A stretch of 64,000 bases of DNA from Bacillota bacterium. GTDB lineage: Bacteria; Bacillota; Clostridia; Lachnospirales; Anaerotignaceae. A model generated the notes under the pieces. The model saw only the letters and a list, made by a program, of their open reading frames with translations, did no database searches and was not told the DNA's origin. Of this stretch, positions 27,370 through 35,027 are shown piece after piece. The position numbers and the translations under genes were made by a program. The stretch is from positions 40,971 through 104,970 of the forward strand of contig JAHZDZ010000004.1 in the NCBI GenBank assembly GCA_019422105.1. Reading direction: 5' to 3'. Position 1 is the stretch's first letter, and each line of letters begins with the position of its first letter.

Positions 27370-27398
27370 TTGACATACATTCAAAGAATGCCTAGAAT
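27370..27398 (+). promoter_or_regulatory. Promoter of the merR gene with palindrome in the spacer
   Basis: TTGACA (27370-27375) and TAGAAT (27393-27398) have a 17-bp spacer, and the spacer holds the palindrome CATTCAAAGAATG (27378-27390). A protein bound there would cover the promoter, consistent with autorepression by the MerR product. Confidence 0.72.
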
Positions 27399-27422
27399 TA
27401 AAATAAAATAGGAGGCGGACCA

Positions 27423-28244
27423 ATGAAAAATTTATATACAATTGGAGAGACAGCGAAAATAATGGGGATATCCGTTCAAGTGCTCAGAAAATACTCTAAT
27501 ATGGGTTTGATTACTCCTGAATATGTGGACGAAAACACAGGCTACAGGTATTTTTCATTCAATCAATTTCATTTTATTGATAAAATTATTTATTTTAGAA
27601 AGCTGGGGATACCTCTTTCGGAAATAAAGAAGGCAATTAGTCTGAAAAATTCCGATAATCTGGTTCATATTTTAAAAGAACAGAAAAAATATTTGCAGGC
27701 GGTTATCCGGCAGACCCAGGCTTCCGCAGACAACCTGGACTGGTACATCAACTATTTTGAATACCCCAACAAATACAAGCATTTGAGAGCGCCCTATATT
27801 GTTCACTTGCCGCATAGATATGCCCTGGGAATGAATTATTTAAACGGTGAATCCGTTGCTCAGATAGAAACACGGCTAGCCGAGCTTCGTCACAGCAGGG
27901 AAGGCCGCAAATTTCACTATATGCGCCAATATGGGTATATCATTGACTTTTCCGAACTGATACAGGGATCCTTTCAAGCATTAAATCATTTTATGTTTGT
28001 CAGGGATATTCCTCCTAATATAAACGAAGAAATTAAAAAGTATATCCATCATTTTCCGGAAGGGGAATATCTCTGCTTTTTTGATACAAAGCGTTTGACA
28101 AGCCAATTTTTGTCATCCTTATCCGGTTTGTCGGGACAGAAAGAGCCTCTGGCAATAGCCAGCGAGTATGAAAATAATTTGTCCGAATATAGTATAGGTC
28201 TTTTTGAAATAGAAATATTGATTAACAAGAGTGAGAAGGCATGA
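27423..28244 (+). CDS. MerR family regulator with C-terminal effector domain
   Basis: A 273-residue regulator. The N-terminal MerR helix-turn-helix reads LYTIGETAKIMGISVQVLRKY (4-24) with the wing NTGYRYFSFNQF (37-48). A coiled coil spans ~85-110. A ~150-residue C-terminal domain (from APYIVHLPHRYALGM) has the general pattern of multidrug or small-molecule binding (GyrI-like) domains, but I cannot confirm it. GGAGG lies ~10 nt upstream. It is transcribed divergently from the AGCS symporter operon, with ~330 bp between, and is the best candidate regulator of that operon. Confidence 0.85.
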   Translation: MKNLYTIGETAKIMGISVQVLRKYSNMGLITPEYVDENTGYRYFSFNQFHFIDKIIYFRKLGIPLSEIKKAISLKNSDNLVHILKEQKKYLQAVIRQTQASADNLDWYINYFEYPNKYKHLRAPYIVHLPHRYALGMNYLNGESVAQIETRLAELRHSREGRKFHYMRQYGYIIDFSELIQGSFQALNHFMFVRDIPPNINEEIKKYIHHFPEGEYLCFFDTKRLTSQFLSSLSGLSGQKEPLAIASEYENNLSEYSIGLFEIEILINKSEKA

Positions 28245-28576
28245 CCTATCCTGGAAAGCCCCTGCTGCGGATTCGGATAAAAAAACAGGAATCATTGTCA
28301 AATATAGCTTTAAAAGCATTCCGTACCTGATTACTGTCAGTAAAAAGAGGCGGTTTGCCTGGCAGCCTGCTTTTTAGTCTGAATTGGCAGTAATGTGTGG
28401 CGGGTCTGGGTTTTAATGCCATGCCGGTCAGCTTATATTTGACATGAATCCTGTATTTTCACTGTTTTGCAGTCTTTGATTTTTATGCATCATTGGCATT
28501 TTCCAATGCCGTTTTTTGATTTACTTGAAATATATAACAGTGCCGTGCTCTCTTATGAAAGAGCAATTCTCTTTGC
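28245..28576. other. Intergenic stretch with one terminator-like hairpin
   Basis: No gene is seen. GGCATT/AATGCC (about 28495-28510) forms a small hairpin followed by GTTTTTT and may end the MerR transcript. Confidence 0.5.
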
Positions 28577-29062
28577 TCAATAGTTTTGAACGGGGTACAC
28601 CATGTTTTCTTCCTTTATATTTTCCAATACCTCCTCCAGAAATATTTTGCTCTCTATCTGGGTAATCGTGAGGTTGTGATCCAGATAGTTGCCGCACATG
28701 TAAGATTTGGCAGCGGGTATTTCACCCTTATAGTCAATGATATATTGGAAGCATTCCTTCAGTATGCCGATAATGTCCTTTGGCTCCATATCTCCTTTAA
28801 ACAAAATATATAACCCGGTACGGCATCCCATTGGGCCCGCGTAAAGTATTTTATCCTTCCAAACCTCATGTCCTCTGAAAAAAATTGCCATCAGATGTTC
28901 CAGAGTATGCATGACTGAGGTATCCAAAACCATCTCCCTGTTTGGCTCCTTCATGCGGATATCAAAGCTTGTGACGATATCTCCTCCTACACTGTCCTTT
29001 CTTGATACATATACTCCCCTTAACAAAAGGTCATGATTAATTCCAAAGCTGGTTACGTCCAT
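28577..29062 (-). CDS. luxS: S-ribosylhomocysteine lyase (autoinducer-2 synthesis)
   Basis: A 161-residue LuxS that cleaves S-ribosylhomocysteine to homocysteine and the AI-2 precursor DPD. Metal ligands are in HTLEH (the two His of the HxxEH motif), with the third ligand expected in the C-terminal Cys region (YMCGNYLDHNL). The conserved GPMGCRTG supplies the catalytic Cys, and FDIRMKEPNR is also typical. An AAAGGAGT-type site precedes the ATG. It is monocistronic. With the nearby trans-sulfuration enzyme it handles methionine-cycle intermediates. Confidence 0.95.
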   Translation of the reverse strand: MDVTSFGINHDLLLRGVYVSRKDSVGGDIVTSFDIRMKEPNREMVLDTSVMHTLEHLMAIFFRGHEVWKDKILYAGPMGCRTGLYILFKGDMEPKDIIGILKECFQYIIDYKGEIPAAKSYMCGNYLDHNLTITQIESKIFLEEVLENIKEENMVYPVQNY

Positions 29063-29245
29063 TTTTAAACTCCTTTCGGCAATATGTTTTTAATTATTAT
29101 ATATAATTTTAAGGAGCTTGTATGTATTTTTTCAAAAAAATTTAAAAATCTTTGCTTTTTTGAAACTTATCCGCCTTGAAAACAGTCTAATAAATATACA
29201 AAAAAACAAATTCCTATACAGCACAATTTAAGGGGGGTTATTCAA

Positions 29246-29578
29246 TTGGAAGAGTGTAAGAGTATAGATGAATATATTGCTATTGTTATCAATCAAATCA
29301 GAAGCCGGAAGCAAAAAAAGCAGGCGATTATTGAAATAAAAAAGGAATTCTATAAAATGAAAAAAACCTATCTGTATTATGGCGTAGACGAGGAAACAGC
29401 GGTAAAGCGCACCATACGGCGCCTGGGAGATCCCTTTTTGATGGTGGAGAGGTTCAGCTGCCGTAAAAGGGCGGGGATATGGCTTTACGTGACGGGCACC
29501 ATGCTTCTGGCGGCAGCTATCTCTGTTTTTTCCAGCGGACAGGCGGTTTATTTGATAAACAGGCTGTTTTCACTGTAG
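29246..29578 (+). CDS. Small membrane protein with permease-prefix-like N terminus
   Basis: A 110-residue protein with a charged helical N-terminal domain (IAIVINQIRSRKQKKQAIIEI) and DEETAVKRTIRRLGDP, a pattern seen in the permease-prefix domain 1 and DUF1700-like heads of clostridial membrane proteins. It ends in one TM helix (about 82-103). The start is TTG with AAGGGGGG ~9 nt upstream. The head domain normally precedes an FtsW/RodA or permease part; here only one TM follows, so it is either a stand-alone small form or a truncated gene. Seven bp separate it from the next small gene. Confidence 0.6.
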   Translation: MEECKSIDEYIAIVINQIRSRKQKKQAIIEIKKEFYKMKKTYLYYGVDEETAVKRTIRRLGDPFLMVERFSCRKRAGIWLYVTGTMLLAAAISVFSSGQAVYLINRLFSL

Positions 29579-29585
29579 GGCGGCG

Positions 29586-29831
29586 GTGTGGATGATTACG
29601 GCATTGAACCGCAAGGAGGTTTACTGCGGAATTTCGGAAACTGATTTTAACTGTATCCGCTCGATTTTAATCAGAAATATGATTGATTATAAATATAAGC
29701 TTTCAAACCGACTGCAAAACGGGAGAGGGGCAACGCCCTTTTTGAATGGCGGCAATACGATTACATACTATATTTATGTGCATAAAAAGGACTATGAGGA
29801 TGCCTGTTTTTTGATAGAGAACGAAAAGTGA
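29586..29831 (+). CDS. Hypothetical small protein (81 aa)
   Basis: An 81-residue soluble protein starting at GTG (29586) or ATG (29592), immediately after the preceding small membrane-protein gene. It ends with YYIYVHKKDYEDACFLIEN, a pattern like the DUF2007 small signalling domain, but the match is weak. A terminator follows at 29869-29897. Function unknown. Confidence 0.6.
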   Translation: MWMITALNRKEVYCGISETDFNCIRSILIRNMIDYKYKLSNRLQNGRGATPFLNGGNTITYYIYVHKKDYEDACFLIENEK

Positions 29832-29868
29832 TTGCGCACCTAGGATGGAATGCAATTTTGATACACAG

Positions 29869-29897
29869 AAGATATGCTTACGGGCATATCTTTTTTT
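29869..29897 (+). terminator. Terminator upstream of the sigma/RsgI locus
   Basis: AAGATATGC (29869-29877) pairs with GCATATCTT (29884-29892) over a 6-nt loop, then Ts. It isolates the sigma-factor operon from the genes before it. Confidence 0.85.
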
Positions 29898-29996
29898 CTT
29901 ATTTTCTTTTATAATAAAGTGGTAAGCAAGAAATTTTATTTGTGTGCAATAAAGGAAGCGGAATCCGCATTAATGTATTAAAGGGGACAGAGGGGT

Positions 29997-30572
29997 ATGC
30001 TGCTTTTTCTTACAATATACGCAAAAGAGAATAATACAGCCGAATTGGATGAGGGATTGCTTGAAAAAATAGCTGAGGGAAGCATGGAGGCTTTTGAAAG
30101 TCTTTATTGGCAGACAGAAAAACAGGTCTATTCCTATATTTTTTCTATTGTAAAAAATCAGGAGGACGCTAAGGATATTATGCAGGAAACCTACCTGAAA
30201 ATAAGAGCGGGCGCACATTTGTATCAGCCAAAGGGTAAGCCTCTGGCATGGATATTAACCATTGCGAAAAACCTGTGTTATATGAAATTCAGGGAGAACA
30301 AAAAAAGGGCGGATTGCAGCTGGCAGGATATGGAAAATGATAGAGACTTTTCCTATTTGGAGGATACAGAGGATCGTATGGTAATGCAATCCCTGATGAT
30401 GGTTTTGAGCGAGGAAGAGAGACAAATTGTAATATTAAAGGCTGTTTCCGGTATGAAGCACAGGGAAATTGCCTCCTTTATGGGGCTTGGACTGTCCTCT
30501 GTGCTATCAAAATATAACCGGGCGTTGAAAAAATTAAAAAACTTTATGGAAAAGGAGGGGTATCTGTCATGA
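29997..30572 (+). CDS. ECF-type sigma factor coupled to an RsgI-like anti-sigma
   Basis: A 191-residue sigma-70 family protein. Region 2 (about 25-105) contains SMEAFESLYWQTEKQVYSYI, KNQEDAKDIMQETYLKI and KPLAWILTIAKNLCYMKFR. Region 4 (about 130-188) contains LSEEERQIVILKAVSG and MKHREIASFMGLGLSSVLSK. It has the ECF two-domain architecture, not that of SigI, although the partner belongs to the RsgI group. A GGGG site precedes the ATG; a later start within the first 10 residues is possible. The stop overlaps the anti-sigma start by 4 bp. Its regulon probably includes its own operon and the secreted repeat protein downstream. Confidence 0.85.
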   Translation: MLLFLTIYAKENNTAELDEGLLEKIAEGSMEAFESLYWQTEKQVYSYIFSIVKNQEDAKDIMQETYLKIRAGAHLYQPKGKPLAWILTIAKNLCYMKFRENKKRADCSWQDMENDRDFSYLEDTEDRMVMQSLMMVLSEEERQIVILKAVSGMKHREIASFMGLGLSSVLSKYNRALKKLKNFMEKEGYLS

Positions 30573-31774
30573 CAAATCAGGAACTGGAAAAAAAGATAGC
30601 GGACGCTTTTGAAAAAAGTACCCCTCATGTTCTGGAATATGTAAAAAATGCTGAGATTGTACGGTTAGAGGATACGGATGCAATTATCGGTGCAAGGCCG
30701 GAGAAGAAGCGGAATATTTACCGATCTATGCAGCTGATGGCGGCATGTATCCTTCTGCTTGTGACTTTTGGCATTGGAAGGGCCGTCAGCTTTCATCAAA
30801 CAGCAACAATTGTATCCATAGATGTGAATCCAAGCTTTGAGCTGACGGCAAACAAAGCGGACAAGGTTTTGGATGTCAAAGCGCTGAATGAGGACGCGAG
30901 GGTTGTGCTTGGCACAATGAACTTAAAGAAGGTGGATTTGGATGTGGCAGTGAATGCCCTCATAGGCTCCATGGTAAAAAACGGCTATGTCTCGGAATTA
31001 AAAAACTCTATATTGATCACGGTTGTCAATGAGGATGAGACAAAATCCCAGGAAATTAAAGCGAATCTGTTGGATGATTTGAACCGCACACTGGCCTCAA
31101 GCAATATAGATGCTGTAGTGTACAGCCAGAATATTGCGGAGAGTAAAAAGGAATATGGTACATTACAGGAAAAATGCGGCAAGCATGGTATATCGGCAGG
31201 GAAACTGCTTTTTATTGAGAAGCTGGTGCAGAAGGATGCATCCTTATCCGTAGAGATGCTTGCCGGTATGTCCATAAACGATATTGCCAAGCTTGTGAAG
31301 GAGAGGAATATTGACATTTCCGACATGATAGAGGTCGACGAGGAAGATTCTCTTTCTGAAAGCATAAAGGATGGAATAGAGGAGATAGAGGAGGATCAGG
31401 AGGAGAGCCGGGAAACAGAGAAGGGACATCACAATAGCGGCATGTCTGACGGAGGGATATTGAACAGCGGCGGGGACAGCGTAACCCAAAAGGGAAAAGA
31501 GGATGTTGCAGCATTTGGAACAGTCCGCGATGATGACGATAATGATGATGACGATAATGATGATGACGATAATGATGACGACGATAATGATGACGACGAT
31601 AATAATGACAACGATGAAGATAATGATGATGACAAGCTGGAGGAGGATGATGACAGGGAAAATGAGGATAGTGACGACGATGACGACCATGATGATGACG
31701 ATGACGACGAAGAGGAGCATAACGGCAAGGGCCACGGATATGGTCATGAGGAAAATGATGAGGATGAGGATTAA
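30569..31774 (+). CDS. RsgI-family anti-sigma factor with poly-aspartate tail
   Basis: A 401-residue single-pass protein. The ~53-residue cytoplasmic sigma-binding head is followed by one TM (54-72). The extracytoplasmic RsgI-type domain begins TIVSIDVNPSFELTANKADK (80-99). The N-P pair (87-88) is the site where RsgI proteins cleave themselves, so a regulated-proteolysis pathway is plausible. A helical region runs to ~255. A ~145-residue acidic tail follows, with five near-identical DDDDN-type repeats (from ~321) and D/E runs, ending in a His/Gly segment (KGHGYGHEEND). The tail resembles a Ca2+ or other divalent-cation ligand, or a wall-associated sensor. It is coupled to the ECF sigma by a 4-bp overlap. 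Confidence 0.85.
   Translation: MTNQELEKKIADAFEKSTPHVLEYVKNAEIVRLEDTDAIIGARPEKKRNIYRSMQLMAACILLLVTFGIGRAVSFHQTATIVSIDVNPSFELTANKADKVLDVKALNEDARVVLGTMNLKKVDLDVAVNALIGSMVKNGYVSELKNSILITVVNEDETKSQEIKANLLDDLNRTLASSNIDAVVYSQNIAESKKEYGTLQEKCGKHGISAGKLLFIEKLVQKDASLSVEMLAGMSINDIAKLVKERNIDISDMIEVDEEDSLSESIKDGIEEIEEDQEESRETEKGHHNSGMSDGGILNSGGDSVTQKGKEDVAAFGTVRDDDDNDDDDNDDDDNDDDDNDDDDNNDNDEDNDDDKLEEDDDRENEDSDDDDDHDDDDDDEEEHNGKGHGYGHEENDEDED
31525..31615 (+). repeat. 15-bp tandem repeat encoding DDDDN
   Basis: Within the anti-sigma gene, about five 15-bp units of the form GATGATGACGATAAT are in tandem, differing by third-position changes. Copy number could vary by slippage, changing tail length. Confidence 0.8.
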
Positions 31775-31874
31775 AAAGATAAAAAATATTTTTATTTAAC
31801 TGCAATAAAATAATAGGCTCTTGCATTAACCTTGTAGATAGAGAAAATACAGAATGAATACAGGAGGAATTGAT

Positions 31875-32930
31875 ATGAAAAAGGGTTATTTGAAAAAGCT
31901 TATTGTGTGTACAGTTGCGGCAGTTTCCATGCTGAGCACGGCGGCGTTCGCTTCAGCAAACACGAAAACGGCAGCGAATCAGGGACAAAAGGCACAGCAG
32001 CAGTTTTATGAGGAATATTTTACAGTAGAGGGTGATGTTGACAGTGTCACGAAAAAGGACGGAGATTATTATTTTAACTTAAAGACATCCTTTGGCAGCA
32101 GCAGTTTCAAGGCAGAAAAAGGAACACCGGTTTTTAATCAGAAAAACCTGACCTTTAACAGCGGGCTGAGCACCATCAAAAAAGGGGACGCCATAACATT
32201 GGCAATGCGTCTGACCGGTTACCAGCCGGTAGAATTTAAAACTGACTTTATAGTACTGAATGAAGATGGAGCTTTTATGGATCTGTCAGTATATGACAGT
32301 AATCTTGTAAACAGCAGTAACACCCTCAAGCTTATTATCGGCAAGGATACTGTTATTACGGACAGGGATGGCAATAAAAAGGTTTATACAAAGGATGATA
32401 TCAGGGGAAGCCAATGTCTGGTTTTTTATGATAAAACCACAAGAAGCATACCAGCACAGACAACACCTCAAATGGTTATGATATTGAATGAAAACGCAGG
32501 GGAATTTTGCATACATGGTTTTGAAGCGGATGTATGCCCTGTCTGCAATGGCAGTGCAGGATCCTATACATGCAGACATGGCGCTGACAGGCGTTACTGT
32601 AATATTTGCAATGATGATATTTGCATCCACGGGATAGACGAAGATTATTGCAGGATATGCAATGACGATATTTGCATCCACGGTGTAGACGAGGATCATT
32701 GCAGGATATGCAATGACGATATTTGTATTCACGGTGTAGACGAGGATTATTGCAGGATATGCAATGACGATATTTGTATGCATGGATTGGATGAGGACGA
32801 CTGCTCCATCTGTGACAGGGACGATGACGAGTGCAGGCACGGAGAGGATTGGGATGACTGTAAGCTCTGCGGCGGCTCCTGGAACAACGGGCATGGACAT
32901 CACGGCGGCCATCATGAATGGGATGATTGA
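31875..32930 (+). CDS. Secreted protein with seven C-x-H-G-x5-C-x2-C repeats
   Basis: A 351-residue exported protein. A signal peptide (1-26, cut after AFA) leads into a ~170-residue beta-rich domain (FTVEGDVDSVTKKDGDYYF and onward) of unknown family. Seven Cys/His units start at residues 212, 233, 250, 267, 284, 301 and 320, each C-x-H-G-x(5)-C-x2-C. The middle four are nearly identical 17-residue repeats containing CIHGVDEDYCRICNDD. The end is HGHHGGHHEWDD. Three Cys and one His per unit suggest one metal (zinc-like) site each, with acidic spacers. The start at 31875 has AGGAGG 8 nt upstream. It follows the anti-sigma gene by 100 bp and ends at a terminator. Confidence 0.85.
   Translation: MKKGYLKKLIVCTVAAVSMLSTAAFASANTKTAANQGQKAQQQFYEEYFTVEGDVDSVTKKDGDYYFNLKTSFGSSSFKAEKGTPVFNQKNLTFNSGLSTIKKGDAITLAMRLTGYQPVEFKTDFIVLNEDGAFMDLSVYDSNLVNSSNTLKLIIGKDTVITDRDGNKKVYTKDDIRGSQCLVFYDKTTRSIPAQTTPQMVMILNENAGEFCIHGFEADVCPVCNGSAGSYTCRHGADRRYCNICNDDICIHGIDEDYCRICNDDICIHGVDEDHCRICNDDICIHGVDEDYCRICNDDICMHGLDEDDCSICDRDDDECRHGEDWDDCKLCGGSWNNGHGHHGGHHEWDD
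32622..32825 (+). repeat. 51-bp tandem coding repeat
   Basis: Four near-identical 51-bp units begin at 32622, 32673, 32724 and 32775 and encode the 17-residue C-x-H-G repeat. High DNA identity points to recent duplication. Confidence 0.9.
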
Positions 32931-32965
32931 GGAACAGTCTGATAAAATAATCGAAGAGTAGAAAG

Positions 32966-32990
32966 GCGGCAGGCAAAACTGCCGCTTTTC
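32966..32990 (+). terminator. Terminator of the secreted repeat-protein gene
   Basis: GCGGCAG (32966-32972) pairs with CTGCCGC (32979-32985) over a 6-nt loop, then TTTTC. Confidence 0.75.
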
Positions 32991-33071
32991 GTCTGTCAGA
33001 AAAATGAAAACAGAATCGGTGTATACCTGTAGTTTCTTAAAGAACTTGACCAATCATAATGAAAAAAAGTC

Positions 33072-33592
33072 GCAGAGTGGCTATTTAACGTAGAACGGTG
33101 TTAGGCTAAATCCGTAACCGGAATAATTTTTTTATTACGTGAGCAGTAAAAGAAGCAGAGTGGCTATTTTAACGGATAAAATGGTTTTCGGGTCAAATCC
33201 GTAACCGAAATACTGTTTTTATTGTGAGAACAGTAAAAGAAGCAGGATGGCTATTTTAACGTAGAACGGTTTTCAGGTCAAATCCGTTACCAAAATACTG
33301 TTTTTATTGTGAGAACAGTAAAAGAAACAGAGTGGCTATTTTAACGTAGAACGGTTTTAGGCCAAATCCGCTACCGAAATAATATTTTTATTGCGTGAGC
33401 AGTAAAAAAAAAGTCGCAGGATGGCTATTTTAACGGATAGAACGGTTTTCAGGTCAAATCCGCTACCGAAATAATATTTTTTATTGCGTGAGCAGTAAAA
33501 AAAAGTCACAGGATGGCTATTTTAACGGATAGAACGGTTTTCGGGTCAAATCCGTTACCAAAATACTTTAATTGCGTGAACAGCAAAAAAGA
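33072..33592 (+). repeat. Array of six ~83-92 bp hairpin repeats (family R2)
   Basis: Six units begin at about 33072, 33155, 33242, 33327, 33416 and 33508. Each has GCAGRRTGGCTATTT, then the complementary pair ACGGAT and ATCCGT around a loop, then TTTTATTGCGTGAGCAGTAAAA, which folds on itself. They hold no open frame and differ at scattered sites. The unit-to-unit variation and lack of distinct spacers exclude a CRISPR array. Confidence 0.85.
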
Positions 33593-33877
33593 GGCTCAAA
33601 AGGCCGCATAGGACTTTATACCATCACGGGGAAACCTTGATTTTATGCGGGTTTGCGCATATCATCTCCGTACTGTGTTAAAGTCCTTGCAACATACTTT
33701 TGTAAAGTTGGGCGGGTTTTTCCCGCCTACAAAACGGGAAAACCCTGCGCCGACGGTTTGAATGTAATAAGCCGCTGTCTAGCTGCGGGAAGGACGACGT
33801 GGCATAAAGAACCGACTGCGAAAGCGGAAAAACAGGGCCGCTCAATCCCTGACAGAATGGGCACAATAAACGGGAAT
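33593..33877. other. Intergenic stretch after the repeat array
   Basis: No supported gene. A GGCGGG/CCCGCC hairpin lies at about 33711-33727. Short open frames lack ribosome binding sites. Confidence 0.5.
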
Positions 33878-34405
33878 TTATTCCTGTTCACTTCCTAGAT
33901 TTTTCCAGCCATATCTGGCAATAGAAATTCCGATGGAAATTTCGCTTACCGCTTCATCAATTATTCCCACCCACGTTCCAACAATAATATTATAAATAAT
34001 CCAAAGCGGTGAATTAATTAGCATAGTCACCAATCGTATTGTTCTCGCATTATAGGTATATGCCCCAATGGTAAATGCTACATTTGCTGCAACAGGTAAT
34101 ATACTAATCCATCCGACCCAGGTAAGCATCAATGCAGCAACCTGCATAAAGCAGATAATTATGCACATTTTTTTGCTTCTGCCAAAGTTCCAACTGCTGC
34201 TTAAGCAAAATGCACGAATGGCGTTTATAATATAACTTACTCCCCCGGTTGTAGCTCCTAAAAGAAGTAAATGAATTGTATATAACAAGTAAGATAGAAA
34301 TTGAAATCGGAATAATGTTTTATTGTTTCGACACTGGAACGATACAAAGAACAATATGGCCCCAATGAAGCCTATAATTTGAATAACTATGTATGATTTT
34401 GTCAT
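33878..34405 (-). CDS. YgjV-like inner membrane protein
   Basis: A 175-residue integral membrane protein with about five or six hydrophobic helices. The start VIQIIGFIGAILFFVSFQCRN and the middle FLSYLLYTIHLLLLGATTGGV match the YgjV family pattern, as does the C-terminal PLWIIYNIIVGTWVGIIDEA. Function is unknown in the whole family. A GGGGG-type site precedes the ATG. It lies alone between two repeat arrays. Confidence 0.8.
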   Translation of the reverse strand: MTKSYIVIQIIGFIGAILFFVSFQCRNNKTLFRFQFLSYLLYTIHLLLLGATTGGVSYIINAIRAFCLSSSWNFGRSKKMCIIICFMQVAALMLTWVGWISILPVAANVAFTIGAYTYNARTIRLVTMLINSPLWIIYNIIVGTWVGIIDEAVSEISIGISIARYGWKNLGSEQE

Positions 34406-34582
34406 CTTAAACTTTCCCCCACAAATTCCGATTTGTCGTTCTGCGCCTTTTTCGCCTAAGGCGAATATTCTTGTTCCTTATACTCTAAATTTTAATGTCA
34501 AATCTGTCAAGTCGCATCATTTGTACCTCAAGTCTTTAAGAAATCAGGGCGGGATTTTGGGCGATTGACCTGCAAACATTTT

Positions 34583-34970
34583 TAGTACAAGCTGGAAAGA
34601 ACCGTTAAAATCCTTATTCATCAGCCTTTCCAGCCTCGCTGTTCTTATAGGAAGCCGACTGTACAAACTCAAACGCCGCTATTTTTTATTGTGTAAACAG
34701 TAAATTAGTACAAGCTGGAAAAAACCGTTAAATTCCCTATTTATCAGCCTTTCCAGCCTCGTTGTCCTTATAGGAAGCCGACTATACAAACTCAAACGCC
34801 GCTATTTTTTATTGTGTGAACAGTAAAAAAAGCAGAGTGGCTATTTAAACGTAGAACGATGTTAGGCCAAATCCGTAACCGAAATACTGTTTTTATTGCG
34901 TGAGCAGTAAAAGAAGCCGCAGAGTGGCTATTTTTCTGCTGCCTTTCGGCGGCAAATTAATTCTGTAGAT
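34583..34970 (+). repeat. Second repeat array: two 123-bp units followed by R2 units
   Basis: Two tandem copies of a 123-bp unit begin at about 34583 and 34706 (TAGTACAAGCTGGAAA, then CAGCCTTTCCAGCCTCG and CAAACTCAAACGCCGC). They are followed by an R2 unit at 34832 and a partial one at 34919. The 123-bp unit ends with the same TTTTATTGTGTGAACAGTAAA motif as R2, so the two families share a 3' module. Confidence 0.8.
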
Positions 34971-34973
34971 AAC

Positions 34974-34997
34974 AAAAAAGTCCCTATGGGACTTTTG
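34974..34997 (-). terminator. Terminator of the yifB/comM gene
   Basis: On the minus strand AAAAGTCCC-ATA-GGGACTTTTTT forms a short stem with T-tract, ~30 nt after the stop codon. Confidence 0.8.
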
Positions 34998-35027
34998 AGA
35001 CAAATTTTGCTATTGTCTTTTATGCAT

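Noticed and set aside
31212..31826. Long minus-strand open frames opposite the Asp-rich anti-sigma gene (His/Arg-, Val/Ile- or Ser-rich)
   Set aside because: They are mirror images of the GAT/GAC codon repeats of the real gene. They have no ribosome binding sites and low-complexity translations.
32286..33053. 255-codon minus-strand frame opposite the C-x-H-G repeat gene
   Set aside because: It is an artefact of the tandem 51-bp repeats. The + strand product has a signal peptide, strong Shine-Dalgarno site and coherent motif.
33072..33592. Possible CRISPR array (regular repeats every ~87 bp)
   Set aside because: The whole unit repeats with scattered substitutions. There are no conserved short repeats separated by unique spacers, and no cas genes nearby.
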